Translations under genes and position numbers: made by a program
The notes under the pieces: generated by a model
The model's input: only the letters and a program-made list of their open reading frames with translations
What the model was told of the DNA's origin: nothing
Databases searched by the model: none
Origin: Clostridia bacterium
Lineage (GTDB): Bacteria > Bacillota > Clostridia > Christensenellales > Borkfalkiaceae
Length of the DNA: 64,000 nt
Reading direction: 5' to 3'
Assembly (NCBI GenBank): GCA_900769545.1
Contig: CAAGGZ010000098.1
Location: 5,905-69,904, forward strand
Shown: piece by piece, positions 44,116 to 52,835 of the stretch
How positions within the stretch are numbered: the stretch's first letter is position 1
Layout: the number at the start of each line of letters is the position of its first letter

Positions 44116-44886
44116 ATGGCAAGAAAGATTGTCATTACGTCGGGCAAGGGCGGCGTAGGAAAAACTACGCTGGCGGCAAATCTTTCCGCGCAGCTTGCCA
44201 AACGTGGGCAAAGGGTCATATTGTGCGACGCGGATTTCGGGTTGAATAACGTAGACGTTGCGGCAGGTGTGGAGCACCTCGTAACCTACGATATCGTGGA
44301 CGTGATTGAGGGCAGGTGTCGGGCGAAGCAAGCGCTTGTCAAACATCCCGATTTTGCAAATTTATATCTGCTGACCAGCAGACATTCCACGCCCGAGCGT
44401 TACGTTTCACCGCAATCGGTAAAAATCGTTTTGGATACGTTATCGCCGCAGTTTGACTACATATTCATCGATTGCCCTGCAGGGATAGAAGAGGGATTTC
44501 ACCGCGCGGTAGCTACTGCCGATGAAGCCATCGTCGTCACAACGCCCAACCTTTCGGCGCTCCGCGACGCAGACCGTGTTTTGACGGTTTTGAAAAGCTA
44601 TCAGCTCGACAATTTATCCGTCGTCTTGAACATGGTACGGGGGGATTTGCTCCTTTCGGGGGATTGTCTGACGCCGCAGGAGATTGTGGAGCTGTTAAAA
44701 ACCCCGCTTTTGGGGATTGTACCCGAAGAATATTCCATATTAAAAAGCGACCTTTCCCGTCCGCACCCAGCCATTAAATTGTTGGCGGCGAACTTTGTCA
44801 CGGGGAAGCGCAAGCTCTATGACGTTACGAGAAAATATTCGGGCGTAATAGGCAACATACGGCGCGTGTTAAGACGCAGCTTATAG
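44116..44886 (+). CDS. minD: Septum-site determining ATPase MinD
   Basis: 256 residues. The deviant Walker A motif SGKGGVGKTT (9-18), CDADFGLNNVD and FIDCPAG place it in MinD, and the basic amphipathic C-terminus (IGNIRRVLRRSL) is the membrane-targeting helix. It positions the division site. ATG 44116 follows GGGAGG and matches the family start; the longer frame from 44071 is rejected. No minC is next to it; a MinE-like gene follows after nine bases. Confidence 0.93.
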   Translation: MARKIVITSGKGGVGKTTLAANLSAQLAKRGQRVILCDADFGLNNVDVAAGVEHLVTYDIVDVIEGRCRAKQALVKHPDFANLYLLTSRHSTPERYVSPQSVKIVLDTLSPQFDYIFIDCPAGIEEGFHRAVATADEAIVVTTPNLSALRDADRVLTVLKSYQLDNLSVVLNMVRGDLLLSGDCLTPQEIVELLKTPLLGIVPEEYSILKSDLSRPHPAIKLLAANFVTGKRKLYDVTRKYSGVIGNIRRVLRRSL

Positions 44887-44895
44887 GAGGGGAGT

Positions 44896-45129
44896 GTGCG
44901 AAGGGCAAAGGATGACTACGCGCGGTTAATGGGCGTAATTCAAGCGGATAAATCGGTTATGAGCGACGCTTGCAAAGCGTTGGTATTGCAGGATTTTTCG
45001 GAAAAATTCAACGAATACTTCGAATTGATCGGTTTGCCGAAGTTAGAGCTTTCTACAAAAAACGGAATTTATTACGTTTCGGTGTGCTTTGAAGCAGAGC
45101 GCATTAAAAAATTTAACGTACTAAAATAG
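44896..45129 (+). CDS. minE: Putative MinE, topological specificity factor
   Basis: 77 residues, starting with GTG behind AGGAGGGG. The layout fits MinE: an N-terminal AKDDYARLMGVIQADKSV stretch corresponding to the MinD-binding helix, then a LVLQDFSEKFNEYFEL helix and beta strands. The similarity is weak, and position directly after minD carries much of the assignment. Confidence 0.65.
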   Translation: MRRAKDDYARLMGVIQADKSVMSDACKALVLQDFSEKFNEYFELIGLPKLELSTKNGIYYVSVCFEAERIKKFNVLK

Positions 45130-45143
45130 ATACAGGAGACAAA

Positions 45144-46016
45144 ATGAACAGAAAATTTGACGTAATCACGGATACGGCTTGTGATATGCCGAAGGAATAT
45201 CTTGAAAAACACGGTGTAGTGGCGGTGCCGCTCGGCTTTACGATGGACAACGTAAACTATGAAGGGGACTCGGGAGAAAAGATGGATCCCAAAACCTTTT
45301 ATGCGAATCTTAGAGACGGTAAAATGCCCACCACGTCGCAAGTTACTTCCGAACAGGCGAAGGGCTATATCGAGGACAGCCTGAAAAAGGGTAACGACGT
45401 TTTGATTATTACCTTTTCCTCGGGACTTTCGGGCACTTCTGGGAGCTTTTTCGTTGCCGCAAGAGAGCTTTCTAAACAATATCCCAAGCAGACCATCAAA
45501 GTGGTGGATAGTCTTTGCGCTTCCATGGGGCAGGGGTTGTTGCTCGATTACGTTTTGAAAAAGGCGGAGACGGGTTGCTCGTTGGAAGAAACGGCGCAGT
45601 ATGCGGAGGATTTGAAGCTCCATATTTGTCATCACTTCACGGTAGATAATCTGTTCCATTTGAAGCGTGGCGGCAGAGTTTCCGCGGCAACGGCGGTTGT
45701 GGGGACGATGCTCAAGATTAAACCTATCATGCACGTGAGTGATGAGGGAAGACTGGTGGCAATCGGTAAAACGGTAGGCAGAAAGAAGTCTTTGGCGCAT
45801 TTGGTGGAAAATCTTGTGGCGACCAATGAAATTCAGGACGGAGATCCTATTTTTATCAGCCACGGCGATTGTATAGAGGATGTGGAGTACGTGAAAACGC
45901 TGTTAAAAGCAAAATTCCCCAATACGGAAATTATGGTAAATTACGTAGGGGCGGTTATCGGGGCGCACTCCGGTTGCGGTACGGTAGCCATTTTTAACAT
46001 TGGTAAGCATAGATAA
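45144..46016 (+). CDS. DegV-family fatty-acid-binding protein (FakB type)
   Basis: 290 residues. DegV pattern: DVITDTACDMPKEYLEKHG at the start, TSQVTSEQ, the lipid-site Ser in FSSGLSGTSGSF and a late SHGDC...IGAHSGCGT. DegV proteins bind fatty acids and present them to FakA, encoded at 36.8 kb. CAGGAG precedes the ATG. Confidence 0.93.
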   Translation: MNRKFDVITDTACDMPKEYLEKHGVVAVPLGFTMDNVNYEGDSGEKMDPKTFYANLRDGKMPTTSQVTSEQAKGYIEDSLKKGNDVLIITFSSGLSGTSGSFFVAARELSKQYPKQTIKVVDSLCASMGQGLLLDYVLKKAETGCSLEETAQYAEDLKLHICHHFTVDNLFHLKRGGRVSAATAVVGTMLKIKPIMHVSDEGRLVAIGKTVGRKKSLAHLVENLVATNEIQDGDPIFISHGDCIEDVEYVKTLLKAKFPNTEIMVNYVGAVIGAHSGCGTVAIFNIGKHR

Positions 46017-46017
46017 A

Positions 46018-46048
46018 GAAAAGAGACCCTATCGGGTCTCTTTTTGCA
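46018..46048 (+). terminator. Terminator shared by degV and the convergent ktrA
   Basis: AGAGACCC (46022-46029) and GGGTCTCT (46034-46041) around TATC, with T5 downstream and AAAGAAA upstream. Confidence 0.85.
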
Positions 46049-46056
46049 TGTGGAAT

Positions 46057-46704
46057 TTAATCTTTTGAAAAATCTAAAAGTTTTTTGGTGTTTCCGAATA
46101 CCAACATATGGTCGTCTTTTTCAAAAACGTAGTTGGCGTCTAAGGAATCGACGATGGTTGAACCTTTTTTCACTGTCAAGATATTCAAGCCGTATTTTTG
46201 ACGGGGATTTAGCTCTATCAGCTTTTTGCCAATCCAATTGGGAGGGGCAGAAAGCTCGAAAATAGAGTATTCGGAATTTAATTCAATATAGTCGAAAACG
46301 TTATTGGAGTTGAGTTTAACAGCCAATTTTTCCGCAATATCTCTGTCGGGATAAATGACTTCATCTGCACCGCTTCTAAGTAAGAATTTTCTTTGGATTT
46401 CTGTGGTAGCTTTGGAAACTACCCATTTTGCGCCAAGCTCTTTAAGTAGAGAGGTGATTTCTAAAGACGATTGAAAATCGTCGCCAATCGCAACTACGCA
46501 GGCGTCAAAAGAAGGGATATCCAATACCTTTAAATTATCCTCGTTCATGCAGTTGGTAATCAATGCATCGGTATATTTTGCGGAGAGTTGATTGATTTTA
46601 TCTTCGTCTTTGTCTACAATCATAACTTCAACGTTCATGTCTAATAATTTTTGTCCGAGCGTTTGTCCAAACTTACCCAGACCGATTAGGAGAATAGATT
46701 TCAT
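46057..46704 (-). CDS. ktrA: Potassium channel gating subunit KtrA/TrkA
   Basis: 215 residues: an RCK N domain with the nucleotide motif LIGLGKFGQTLGQKL (about 5-19), acidic ribose-binding residue at the end of strand 2 (IVDKDEDKI), and an RCK C domain (about 140-215). It binds ATP/ADP and gates KtrB. It lies 17 bases downstream of ktrB on the minus strand. Confidence 0.9.
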   Translation of the reverse strand: MKSILLIGLGKFGQTLGQKLLDMNVEVMIVDKDEDKINQLSAKYTDALITNCMNEDNLKVLDIPSFDACVVAIGDDFQSSLEITSLLKELGAKWVVSKATTEIQRKFLLRSGADEVIYPDRDIAEKLAVKLNSNNVFDYIELNSEYSIFELSAPPNWIGKKLIELNPRQKYGLNILTVKKGSTIVDSLDANYVFEKDDHMLVFGNTKKLLDFSKD

Positions 46705-46721
46705 AATGTACCTCGCTTATA

Positions 46722-48083
46722 TCATCCGATCAGCACGTTGCCGATAGGCTTTTTAATTTCAGATGTGTCTTTTTTCTCGCCGAAAGCTAATCCCAAGGTT
46801 AAAATACCGACTCTTCCTGCGTACATCAGCATAATTAGAATGATTTTGGACGCAATGGAAAGGGTAGGGGTGAGATTAAGGGATAGACCTACTGTACCCA
46901 TTGCGGAAAAGGTTTCAAATAAAACCGCTTGAAATGTTGCTACCGAATTGTCTCGCTCGATAGCGCAAATAAGCAAAGTTGCCGTTAAAATAATAAATAA
47001 ACAGGAAACGAATACGGCAAGCGCTTGTCTTAACAAGGAATTATGGATTCGTCTTTTACCCAGTTCAATATCACGATTGCCGCGAAAAACGGATAAAATC
47101 CCCATAATAATAACAAATGTCGTGGTAATTTTGATACCGCCTGCGGTAGAAGCGGAGCTTCCGCCGATAAACATTAGCATTAACATCAATAAATAGCTGC
47201 TATCCGTTAAATGGGAAAAATCTATGGTGTTAAAGCCTGCCGTTCGAGGGGTTACGGAATTAAAGAAAGAAACAAGAAGCTTTTCCCAAAAATTAAATTG
47301 CGTATAATCGGGGTTTGCTCGTTCAAATATAAAAAATAAAAAAGTGGGAACAACAAGCAATACTCCGGTCACAGTAAGTACGATTTTGGTATGTAAATTA
47401 AATTTACGTATTTTAAATTTACATTCCAACACGTTATCCCATACGCAGAAGCCGAGCCCGCCTATTAAAATGAGTCCCGCAACAGTTAAGCAAACTAGGG
47501 GGTCAACGGTAAAATTCGTAAGGGAAACAAAAGTCTCGCTTCCAAATACGCCGCCCATGAGGTCGAACCCTGCGTTGCAGAATGCGGAAACGGAGTGCCA
47601 AACGGAATAATAAATACCCTTTCCAACACCCATGTATGGGATGAACCGAATGGAAAGAAGAATTGCGCCAACGCTTTCAAATAATAAAGTACCGAGTAAA
47701 ATTCTTTTGAATACGCGTTTGATTTCGTTTCTGTTACTTTCACCTGCGGACAGCATGAGCAATTTACTCTTTGCCAATCCCATATTTCTGCCCAAAATAT
47801 TAAAAAGCACGGTAACAAATGTCATAAAGCCCAATCCACCCAGCTGGATTAGACAAATGATAACGATTTGTCCGAATAAGCTCCAATGCGTATTTGTATC
47901 ATAGGTGACAAGTCCCGTTACGCAGGTGGCGGATGTGGAAGTGAATAGAGCGTTTAGAAAAGTGGTTTCCCCTTCTTTTGTTGCAATCGGCAATAAAAGG
48001 AGCAATGTACCGACAAGAATAGAGAGGAGAAATCCCAACGCTAATATTTGTGAAGCAGATAGTTGTAATCGTTTATGTTTCAT
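46722..48083 (-). CDS. ktrB: Potassium uptake membrane subunit KtrB/TrkH
   Basis: 453 residues, with eight main helices and four pore loops of the SKT superfamily; selectivity-filter segments SATCVTGLVT (about 50), HSVSAFCNAGFDLM, SVTPRTAGFNTID and FSAMGTVGLSL are visible, each with its Gly. Imports K+ with KtrA. The ATG at 48083 stands six bases from a -10 box with no ribosome binding site, so the mRNA is probably leaderless. Confidence 0.92.
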   Translation of the reverse strand: MKHKRLQLSASQILALGFLLSILVGTLLLLLPIATKEGETTFLNALFTSTSATCVTGLVTYDTNTHWSLFGQIVIICLIQLGGLGFMTFVTVLFNILGRNMGLAKSKLLMLSAGESNRNEIKRVFKRILLGTLLFESVGAILLSIRFIPYMGVGKGIYYSVWHSVSAFCNAGFDLMGGVFGSETFVSLTNFTVDPLVCLTVAGLILIGGLGFCVWDNVLECKFKIRKFNLHTKIVLTVTGVLLVVPTFLFFIFERANPDYTQFNFWEKLLVSFFNSVTPRTAGFNTIDFSHLTDSSYLLMLMLMFIGGSSASTAGGIKITTTFVIIMGILSVFRGNRDIELGKRRIHNSLLRQALAVFVSCLFIILTATLLICAIERDNSVATFQAVLFETFSAMGTVGLSLNLTPTLSIASKIILIMLMYAGRVGILTLGLAFGEKKDTSEIKKPIGNVLIG

Positions 48084-48089
48084 AGTGTA

Positions 48090-48118
48090 ATTTTATCATA
48101 TTTATATTTGTTTGTCAA
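48090..48118 (-). promoter_or_regulatory. Promoter of ktrBA, giving a leaderless transcript
   Basis: On the minus strand TTGACA (48113-48118), 17-bp spacer, TAAAAT (48090-48095). The expected start of transcription is the A of the ktrB ATG. The -35 box overlaps the trmO stop codon. Confidence 0.8.
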
Positions 48119-48804
48119 TCGCTTGTTACCGAAAGTACGTTCAGTTTGCCGTTTGCAACGGTGAATTTTATCTCAAAATCGGCAAAATTCATACCGTAAA
48201 TTCTTGTCGGATCGTCCTGATAAGAAGGGCGAGGGTCATCGGCAAGGCATTGAAGAAGTCCCTCCCGTTTTTCAGGTGGTAACAGGGACAAAAGCTCTTT
48301 AGGAAACGATACTTCCAAATGGTAATTTTCAAACTCTCCCGCATAACCCGAAGTGGCGTCTAAATGGCAATCCGCATGGGGCAGGTATGGCTTCACGTCG
48401 AAAATTGGCGTTCCGTCCAAAAGATCTGCGCCCGATACAACGAGCACGTCGCCCTCCTCTTTCGTGTGTTTTATTTCTTCCAATTTCACGCAGGAAAGCC
48501 CGATGGGATTGGGGCGAAAAGGGGAGCGGCTTGCGAACACGCCTACACGCCTATTTCCGCCGAGCCTTGGCGGACGGACAGTGGGAGACCACTCACTTTT
48601 ATGCGCTTTGGAAAAATCGAACAGCAGCCAAAGATGAGAAAAACCCTCGATTTCGCGTAATGCGTTCGCATTTCGGTATTCGGGACAGAATACAATTTCG
48701 GCGAGGAGCGCAGGCGCTCTGCCGCTCTGTCTAGGGATTCCAAATTTCTCTTTAAAATCCGTTCGGATATAGGCGATAGGGGAAATAATGAGTTGATTGT
48801 TCAT
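48115..48804 (-). CDS. trmO: tRNA m6t6A37 methyltransferase TrmO (TsaA/YaeB)
   Basis: 229 residues. Family motifs: IAYIRTDFKEKFGIPRQS at the start, GFSHLWLLFDF, GVFASRSPFRPNPIGLS and DLLDGTPIFDVKPYLPH. It adds a methyl group to t6A37 of some tRNAs with SAM. No ribosome binding site; the -10 box is nine bases from the ATG. Confidence 0.93.
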   Translation of the reverse strand: MNNQLIISPIAYIRTDFKEKFGIPRQSGRAPALLAEIVFCPEYRNANALREIEGFSHLWLLFDFSKAHKSEWSPTVRPPRLGGNRRVGVFASRSPFRPNPIGLSCVKLEEIKHTKEEGDVLVVSGADLLDGTPIFDVKPYLPHADCHLDATSGYAGEFENYHLEVSFPKELLSLLPPEKREGLLQCLADDPRPSYQDDPTRIYGMNFADFEIKFTVANGKLNVLSVTSD

Positions 48805-48813
48805 AACAATACT

Positions 48814-48842
48814 ATTATAAAATTTAAGAGCTCTTTTGTCAA
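48814..48842 (-). promoter_or_regulatory. Promoter of trmO, giving a leaderless transcript
   Basis: On the minus strand TTGACA (48837-48842), 17-bp spacer, TATAAT (48814-48819), nine bases before the ATG. Confidence 0.82.
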
Positions 48843-48886
48843 GCGGATTTTTTTCAAAAAAACGTTGCTGTTCCCTATGAAAATCG

Positions 48887-48915
48887 TTGAAAAAAATTAT
48901 CGTTTATATTATAAT
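48887..48915 (+). promoter_or_regulatory. Promoter of the metF-metH operon
   Basis: TTGAAA (48887-48892), 17-bp spacer, TATAAT (48910-48915). The short leader has no SAM or cobalamin riboswitch. Confidence 0.75.
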
Positions 48916-48947
48916 GTAGAAATAGCTTTTCTATAACGAGGCGCAAT

Positions 48948-49835
48948 ATGAAACTTACGGAAATTTTTAACAAAAATCAATACTCACTTTCCTTTGAGGT
49001 GTTCCCGCCCAAAACGGACGACGTATACGACTCCGTCAAGACGGCAACCGAGGAGATTGCTAAACTTCGCCCTGCTTTCATGAGTGTTACTTACGGCGCA
49101 GGCGGCGGTACGAGCAAGTACACCCTCGACATAGCGAAAAACATCAAAAACGAGTACGGTATTCCCTCGCTTGCGCATTTGACTTGCGTATCGTCCACGA
49201 AAGAGACGGTGCTTGCGCGCATTGAGGATTTCAAAGCGGCAGGGATTCAAAACGTCATGGCGCTCCGAGGGGATATTCCTGCGGATATGCAGGGGGAAGA
49301 CCGCTCGAATTGGGCATATCGCCATGCGGTGGACTTGATTAAGGAAATCAAGGCGAGCGGCGCAGATTTTTGCATTGGCGGAGCTTGTTATCCCGAAGTG
49401 CACCCCGAAAGTAAAACACAGAAAGAGGATATTTTGCGCTTAAAAGAAAAGGTGGACGCAGGTTGCGAATTTTTAACGACGCAGATGTTTTTCGACAACA
49501 ACCTCTTGTATAATTTCTTGTATAAAATTCGTGAGGCAGGCATTACCGTGCCCGTGGTGGCAGGGATTATGCCCATTACCAATGCAAAACAGGTGGAGCG
49601 CGCCATTCATCTTTCAGGCTCGTTTATGCCTCAACGCTTTAAGAGCCTTGTAGATAAGTTCGGCTCTGACCCTGCCGCTATGAAACAGGCAGGGATTGCG
49701 TATGCAACCGACCAAATCATCGATTTATTTGCAAACGGCGTTACCAACGTGCACGTATATTCTATGAACAAACCCGACGTGGCGGCGACCATTCAAGCCA
49801 ATCTGTCGGCAATTTTAGGCAAAGATGCGCAGTGA
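48948..49835 (+). CDS. metF: Methylenetetrahydrofolate reductase
   Basis: 295 residues. TIM-barrel motifs SFEVFPPK (catalytic Glu), TYGAGGG, ALRGDIP and AGIMPI. It makes methyl-THF for MetH. The start ATG is preceded by GAGGCG. It overlaps the next gene by 11 bases. Confidence 0.95.
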   Translation: MKLTEIFNKNQYSLSFEVFPPKTDDVYDSVKTATEEIAKLRPAFMSVTYGAGGGTSKYTLDIAKNIKNEYGIPSLAHLTCVSSTKETVLARIEDFKAAGIQNVMALRGDIPADMQGEDRSNWAYRHAVDLIKEIKASGADFCIGGACYPEVHPESKTQKEDILRLKEKVDAGCEFLTTQMFFDNNLLYNFLYKIREAGITVPVVAGIMPITNAKQVERAIHLSGSFMPQRFKSLVDKFGSDPAAMKQAGIAYATDQIIDLFANGVTNVHVYSMNKPDVAATIQANLSAILGKDAQ

Positions 49836-50409
49836 GCTCTGGTGTAAAACATATACCGCTCCGCCAATTAACGAGCGTGAAATATTGCGCTATGCAGGCT
49901 GTAAAGGGGAAAAAGATAGCTCTATCGAGCAACTTTTAGCCGAGTGTTTGGCGGAAAGTCAAGCCGTTTTTACCTATCGGGCTTGCGGACGGTTGTTTGA
50001 CGTGAAACAGCAAGACGGCGAACTTTTTATCGGCTCTATGTCGGTGAAAAGTCAGGCTTTGACGGCGCGCTTGCAAGGCTGTGACAAGGCGGTGGTTTTT
50101 GCGGCAACGGTAGGGCTTGGGATAGATAGACTTATCGCCAAATACGCAGAAGTTTTTACGGCAAAAGCGTATCTATTGCAGGCAATCGGGGCGGAACGTA
50201 TTGAGGCGCTCTGCGACGCAGTTTGCGCGGAAATCGGCTCGCAAAAAGCAAGATTTAGCCCGGGGTATGGGGATTTTCCTTTGGAAAAGCAAAAAGAGAT
50301 ATTTGAAACGCTTGATTGTTACAAAAAAATCGGGCTGAGTTTAAACGATAGTCTATTGATGACGCCAACAAAATCGGTTACGGCGATTGTGGGGATTGAA
50401 AAAGTATGA
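49825..50409 (+). CDS. Stand-alone MetH activation-domain protein
   Basis: 194 residues. The C-terminal pattern RFSPGYGDFPLEKQKEIF and MTPTKSVTAIVGI matches the SAM-binding reactivation domain of B12-dependent methionine synthase, which is missing from the adjacent metH. It would bind SAM and help re-methylate oxidised cobalamin, acting in trans. Overlaps metF (11 bases) and metH (4 bases), so the three are translated together. Confidence 0.88.
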   Translation: MRSELWCKTYTAPPINEREILRYAGCKGEKDSSIEQLLAECLAESQAVFTYRACGRLFDVKQQDGELFIGSMSVKSQALTARLQGCDKAVVFAATVGLGIDRLIAKYAEVFTAKAYLLQAIGAERIEALCDAVCAEIGSQKARFSPGYGDFPLEKQKEIFETLDCYKKIGLSLNDSLLMTPTKSVTAIVGIEKV

Positions 50410-52835
50410 ACGTAAAAGAATTTTTACAACAAAATACCGTGTATTTAGACGGGGGAACGGGCACGCTGTTACAAGCGGCAGGGCTTCCTTTAGGGGAGCT
50501 TCCCGAACGGTGGAACCTTTCCCGCGCCGACGTGGTACAAGACATACACAGGCGTTATTTCGAGGCAGGCAGTAACATTGTCGCGACCAATACGTTTGGC
50601 GCAAACATTTTGAAGTTCGAGAAAGCGGAGCTTGAAAAAATCGTCTGCGCGGCGATTGCAAACGCAAGAGAAGGGGCGCGTAAAGCCAACGCTTGTCAAG
50701 AAAAGTTTATCGCGCTGGATATAGGCCCAACGGGAAAGTTGTTAAAGCCTTACGGCGATTTTGCCTTTGAGGACGCGGTGGCGTGTTTTGCGGAAACGGT
50801 GAAATTGGGCGTAAAATACGGTGTGGATTTAATTTTCATCGAAACGATGAGCGATTCCTACGAGACCAAAGCGGCGCTCCTTGCCGCAAAGGAAAATAGT
50901 AACTTACCCGTATTCGTTTCCAACGCCTACGGAGAGGATAGTAAGCTGATGACGGGCGCTTCGCCGTCCGCTATGGTGGCAATGCTCGAGGGTATGGGCG
51001 CAGACGTTATCGGGGTGAATTGCTCGCTTGGTCCTAAACAGATGGGAAAGGTCGTGGCGGAGCTTTTACAAAAAGCTTCCGTACCTGTACTCGTAAAGCC
51101 GAATGCAGGCTTGCCGAAATCTGTAAACGGACAAACCGTGTACGATTTAACGGCAGAGGAGTTTGCAAAAGAAACGGCGAAGTTTGTGGAAATGGGCGCA
51201 AGATGCGTAGGCGGTTGTTGCGGTACTACGCCTGCATATATACAGGCTCTTTGCGAGGCAACGAGAAATATTCCCGCTAAGCCGATAGAAGACAAACAAA
51301 TCACTTGCGTGTCCTCCTACACACGTGCGGTGGAGTGCACTCGTCCGATTTTGATTGGGGAGCGTATCAATCCTACGGGCAAAAAACGCTTTAAACAGGC
51401 GTTATTGGAAAGGGATTTTTCTTATATTTTGAGCGAGGGTATTGCGCAACAGGAAAAGGGAGCGCACGTCCTCGACGTCAACGTCGGTATGCCTGAAATC
51501 GATGAAAAGACGGAGCTTCCCGACTATATCGAACGTTTACAGGCGGTTATTGATTTGCCTTTACAAATCGATACGTCCGACCCTGTCGCTATGGAACGCG
51601 CTCTGCGCCTTTATAACGGCAAGGCGTTGGTCAATTCCGTCAACGGGAAAAAGGAAAGTATGGCGGCGGTGTTGCCGCTCGTACAAAAATATGGCGGCGT
51701 GGTGGTTGCGTTGACGTTGGATGAAAACGGTATTCCCGAGTCGGCGGAAGAGAGAGTGAAAATCGCTGAAAAAATTATTGCGGAAGCCGCAAAATACGGC
51801 ATTTCCAAGAAAGATATTTTGGTTGATCCGCTCGCTATGACGGTGAGCGCGGATAAAAATGCCGCAAACGTTACGCTGCAAGCGGTAAAAATGCTTTCTC
51901 AAAGAGGGATTAAGACTTCGCTGGGCGTTTCCAACGTTTCCTTTGGATTGCCTGCAAGAGAAATCGTCAATGCGGTATTTTTCACGCGCGCGTTGGAAAA
52001 CGGTTTGTCGGCGGCGATACTCAACCCCAATTCCGCGGAAATGATGAAGGCGTATTACGCTTTTCTCGTTTTGAATGCGCAGGACGAAAATTGTGCCAAT
52101 TATATCCGTTTTACAACGGAGGAGCTCCCCAAATACACGCCGATAAGCGGCAACGCAGCGACGGCTTCGGCGAACGCAGAAACGAGCGGAAAAACACCTT
52201 TAAAAACGGCGATAATCAAAGGTATGAAAGAGAATGCGGCTTCGGCTAGCAAAGAGGTTTTAAAGGTAAAAGAAGCCTTAAAAATCATCGATGAGGAAAT
52301 CGTTCCTGCGCTCGATGAAATCGGCAAAGCCTACGAAGAAAAACGCGCGTATTTGCCACAGCTTTTGATGAGCGCAGAAGCGGCGAAAGCTGCGTTTGAG
52401 CAGATAAAGCTTCACCTTTTAAAAACGGGTAAAAACCGTGAAAAGAAATGCAAGGTGGTGTTGGCGACGGTGCAGGGGGACATTCACGACATTGGTAAAA
52501 ATATCGTCAAAACGCTGCTTGAAAATTACGGTTTTGAAGTGCTTGATTTGGGCAGAGACGTTGCGCCAATAGCCATTGTAGAAGCGGTGGAAAAGGAAAA
52601 CGCGCCCATTGTAGGGTTGTCGGCGCTTATGACGACGACGGTGCCGTCTATGGAAGAAACGGTGCGGTTATTGAAAGAGCGTGCGCCTGCCTGTAAGATT
52701 ATGGTCGGTGGAGCGGTACTCACCGCCGAGTACGCAAAAAAAATCGGAGCGGACGGCTACGGCAAAGACGGTATGGCGGCGGTGCGGTTCGTGGAAAGCG
52801 TTTACGAAGGGTTAAAAGATGAAAAGGCTTTTTAA
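50406..52835 (+). CDS. metH: B12-dependent methionine synthase without reactivation domain
   Basis: 809 residues: homocysteine-binding barrel with zinc cysteines (GVNCS and GGCCGT), pterin-binding barrel (LIGERINPTGKKRF, about 315), cap and cobalamin-binding domain with DIHDIGKNIV, whose His is the cobalt ligand (about 695). It ends after the B12 domain, where E. coli MetH carries about 330 more residues. A Ser/Ala-rich linker lies near 575-600. Overlaps the start of the next gene. Confidence 0.95.
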   Translation: MNVKEFLQQNTVYLDGGTGTLLQAAGLPLGELPERWNLSRADVVQDIHRRYFEAGSNIVATNTFGANILKFEKAELEKIVCAAIANAREGARKANACQEKFIALDIGPTGKLLKPYGDFAFEDAVACFAETVKLGVKYGVDLIFIETMSDSYETKAALLAAKENSNLPVFVSNAYGEDSKLMTGASPSAMVAMLEGMGADVIGVNCSLGPKQMGKVVAELLQKASVPVLVKPNAGLPKSVNGQTVYDLTAEEFAKETAKFVEMGARCVGGCCGTTPAYIQALCEATRNIPAKPIEDKQITCVSSYTRAVECTRPILIGERINPTGKKRFKQALLERDFSYILSEGIAQQEKGAHVLDVNVGMPEIDEKTELPDYIERLQAVIDLPLQIDTSDPVAMERALRLYNGKALVNSVNGKKESMAAVLPLVQKYGGVVVALTLDENGIPESAEERVKIAEKIIAEAAKYGISKKDILVDPLAMTVSADKNAANVTLQAVKMLSQRGIKTSLGVSNVSFGLPAREIVNAVFFTRALENGLSAAILNPNSAEMMKAYYAFLVLNAQDENCANYIRFTTEELPKYTPISGNAATASANAETSGKTPLKTAIIKGMKENAASASKEVLKVKEALKIIDEEIVPALDEIGKAYEEKRAYLPQLLMSAEAAKAAFEQIKLHLLKTGKNREKKCKVVLATVQGDIHDIGKNIVKTLLENYGFEVLDLGRDVAPIAIVEAVEKENAPIVGLSALMTTTVPSMEETVRLLKERAPACKIMVGGAVLTAEYAKKIGADGYGKDGMAAVRFVESVYEGLKDEKAF

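Noticed and set aside
48916..48947. SAM or cobalamin riboswitch before metF
   Set aside because: The leader is only about 30 bases and lacks any of the required helices.
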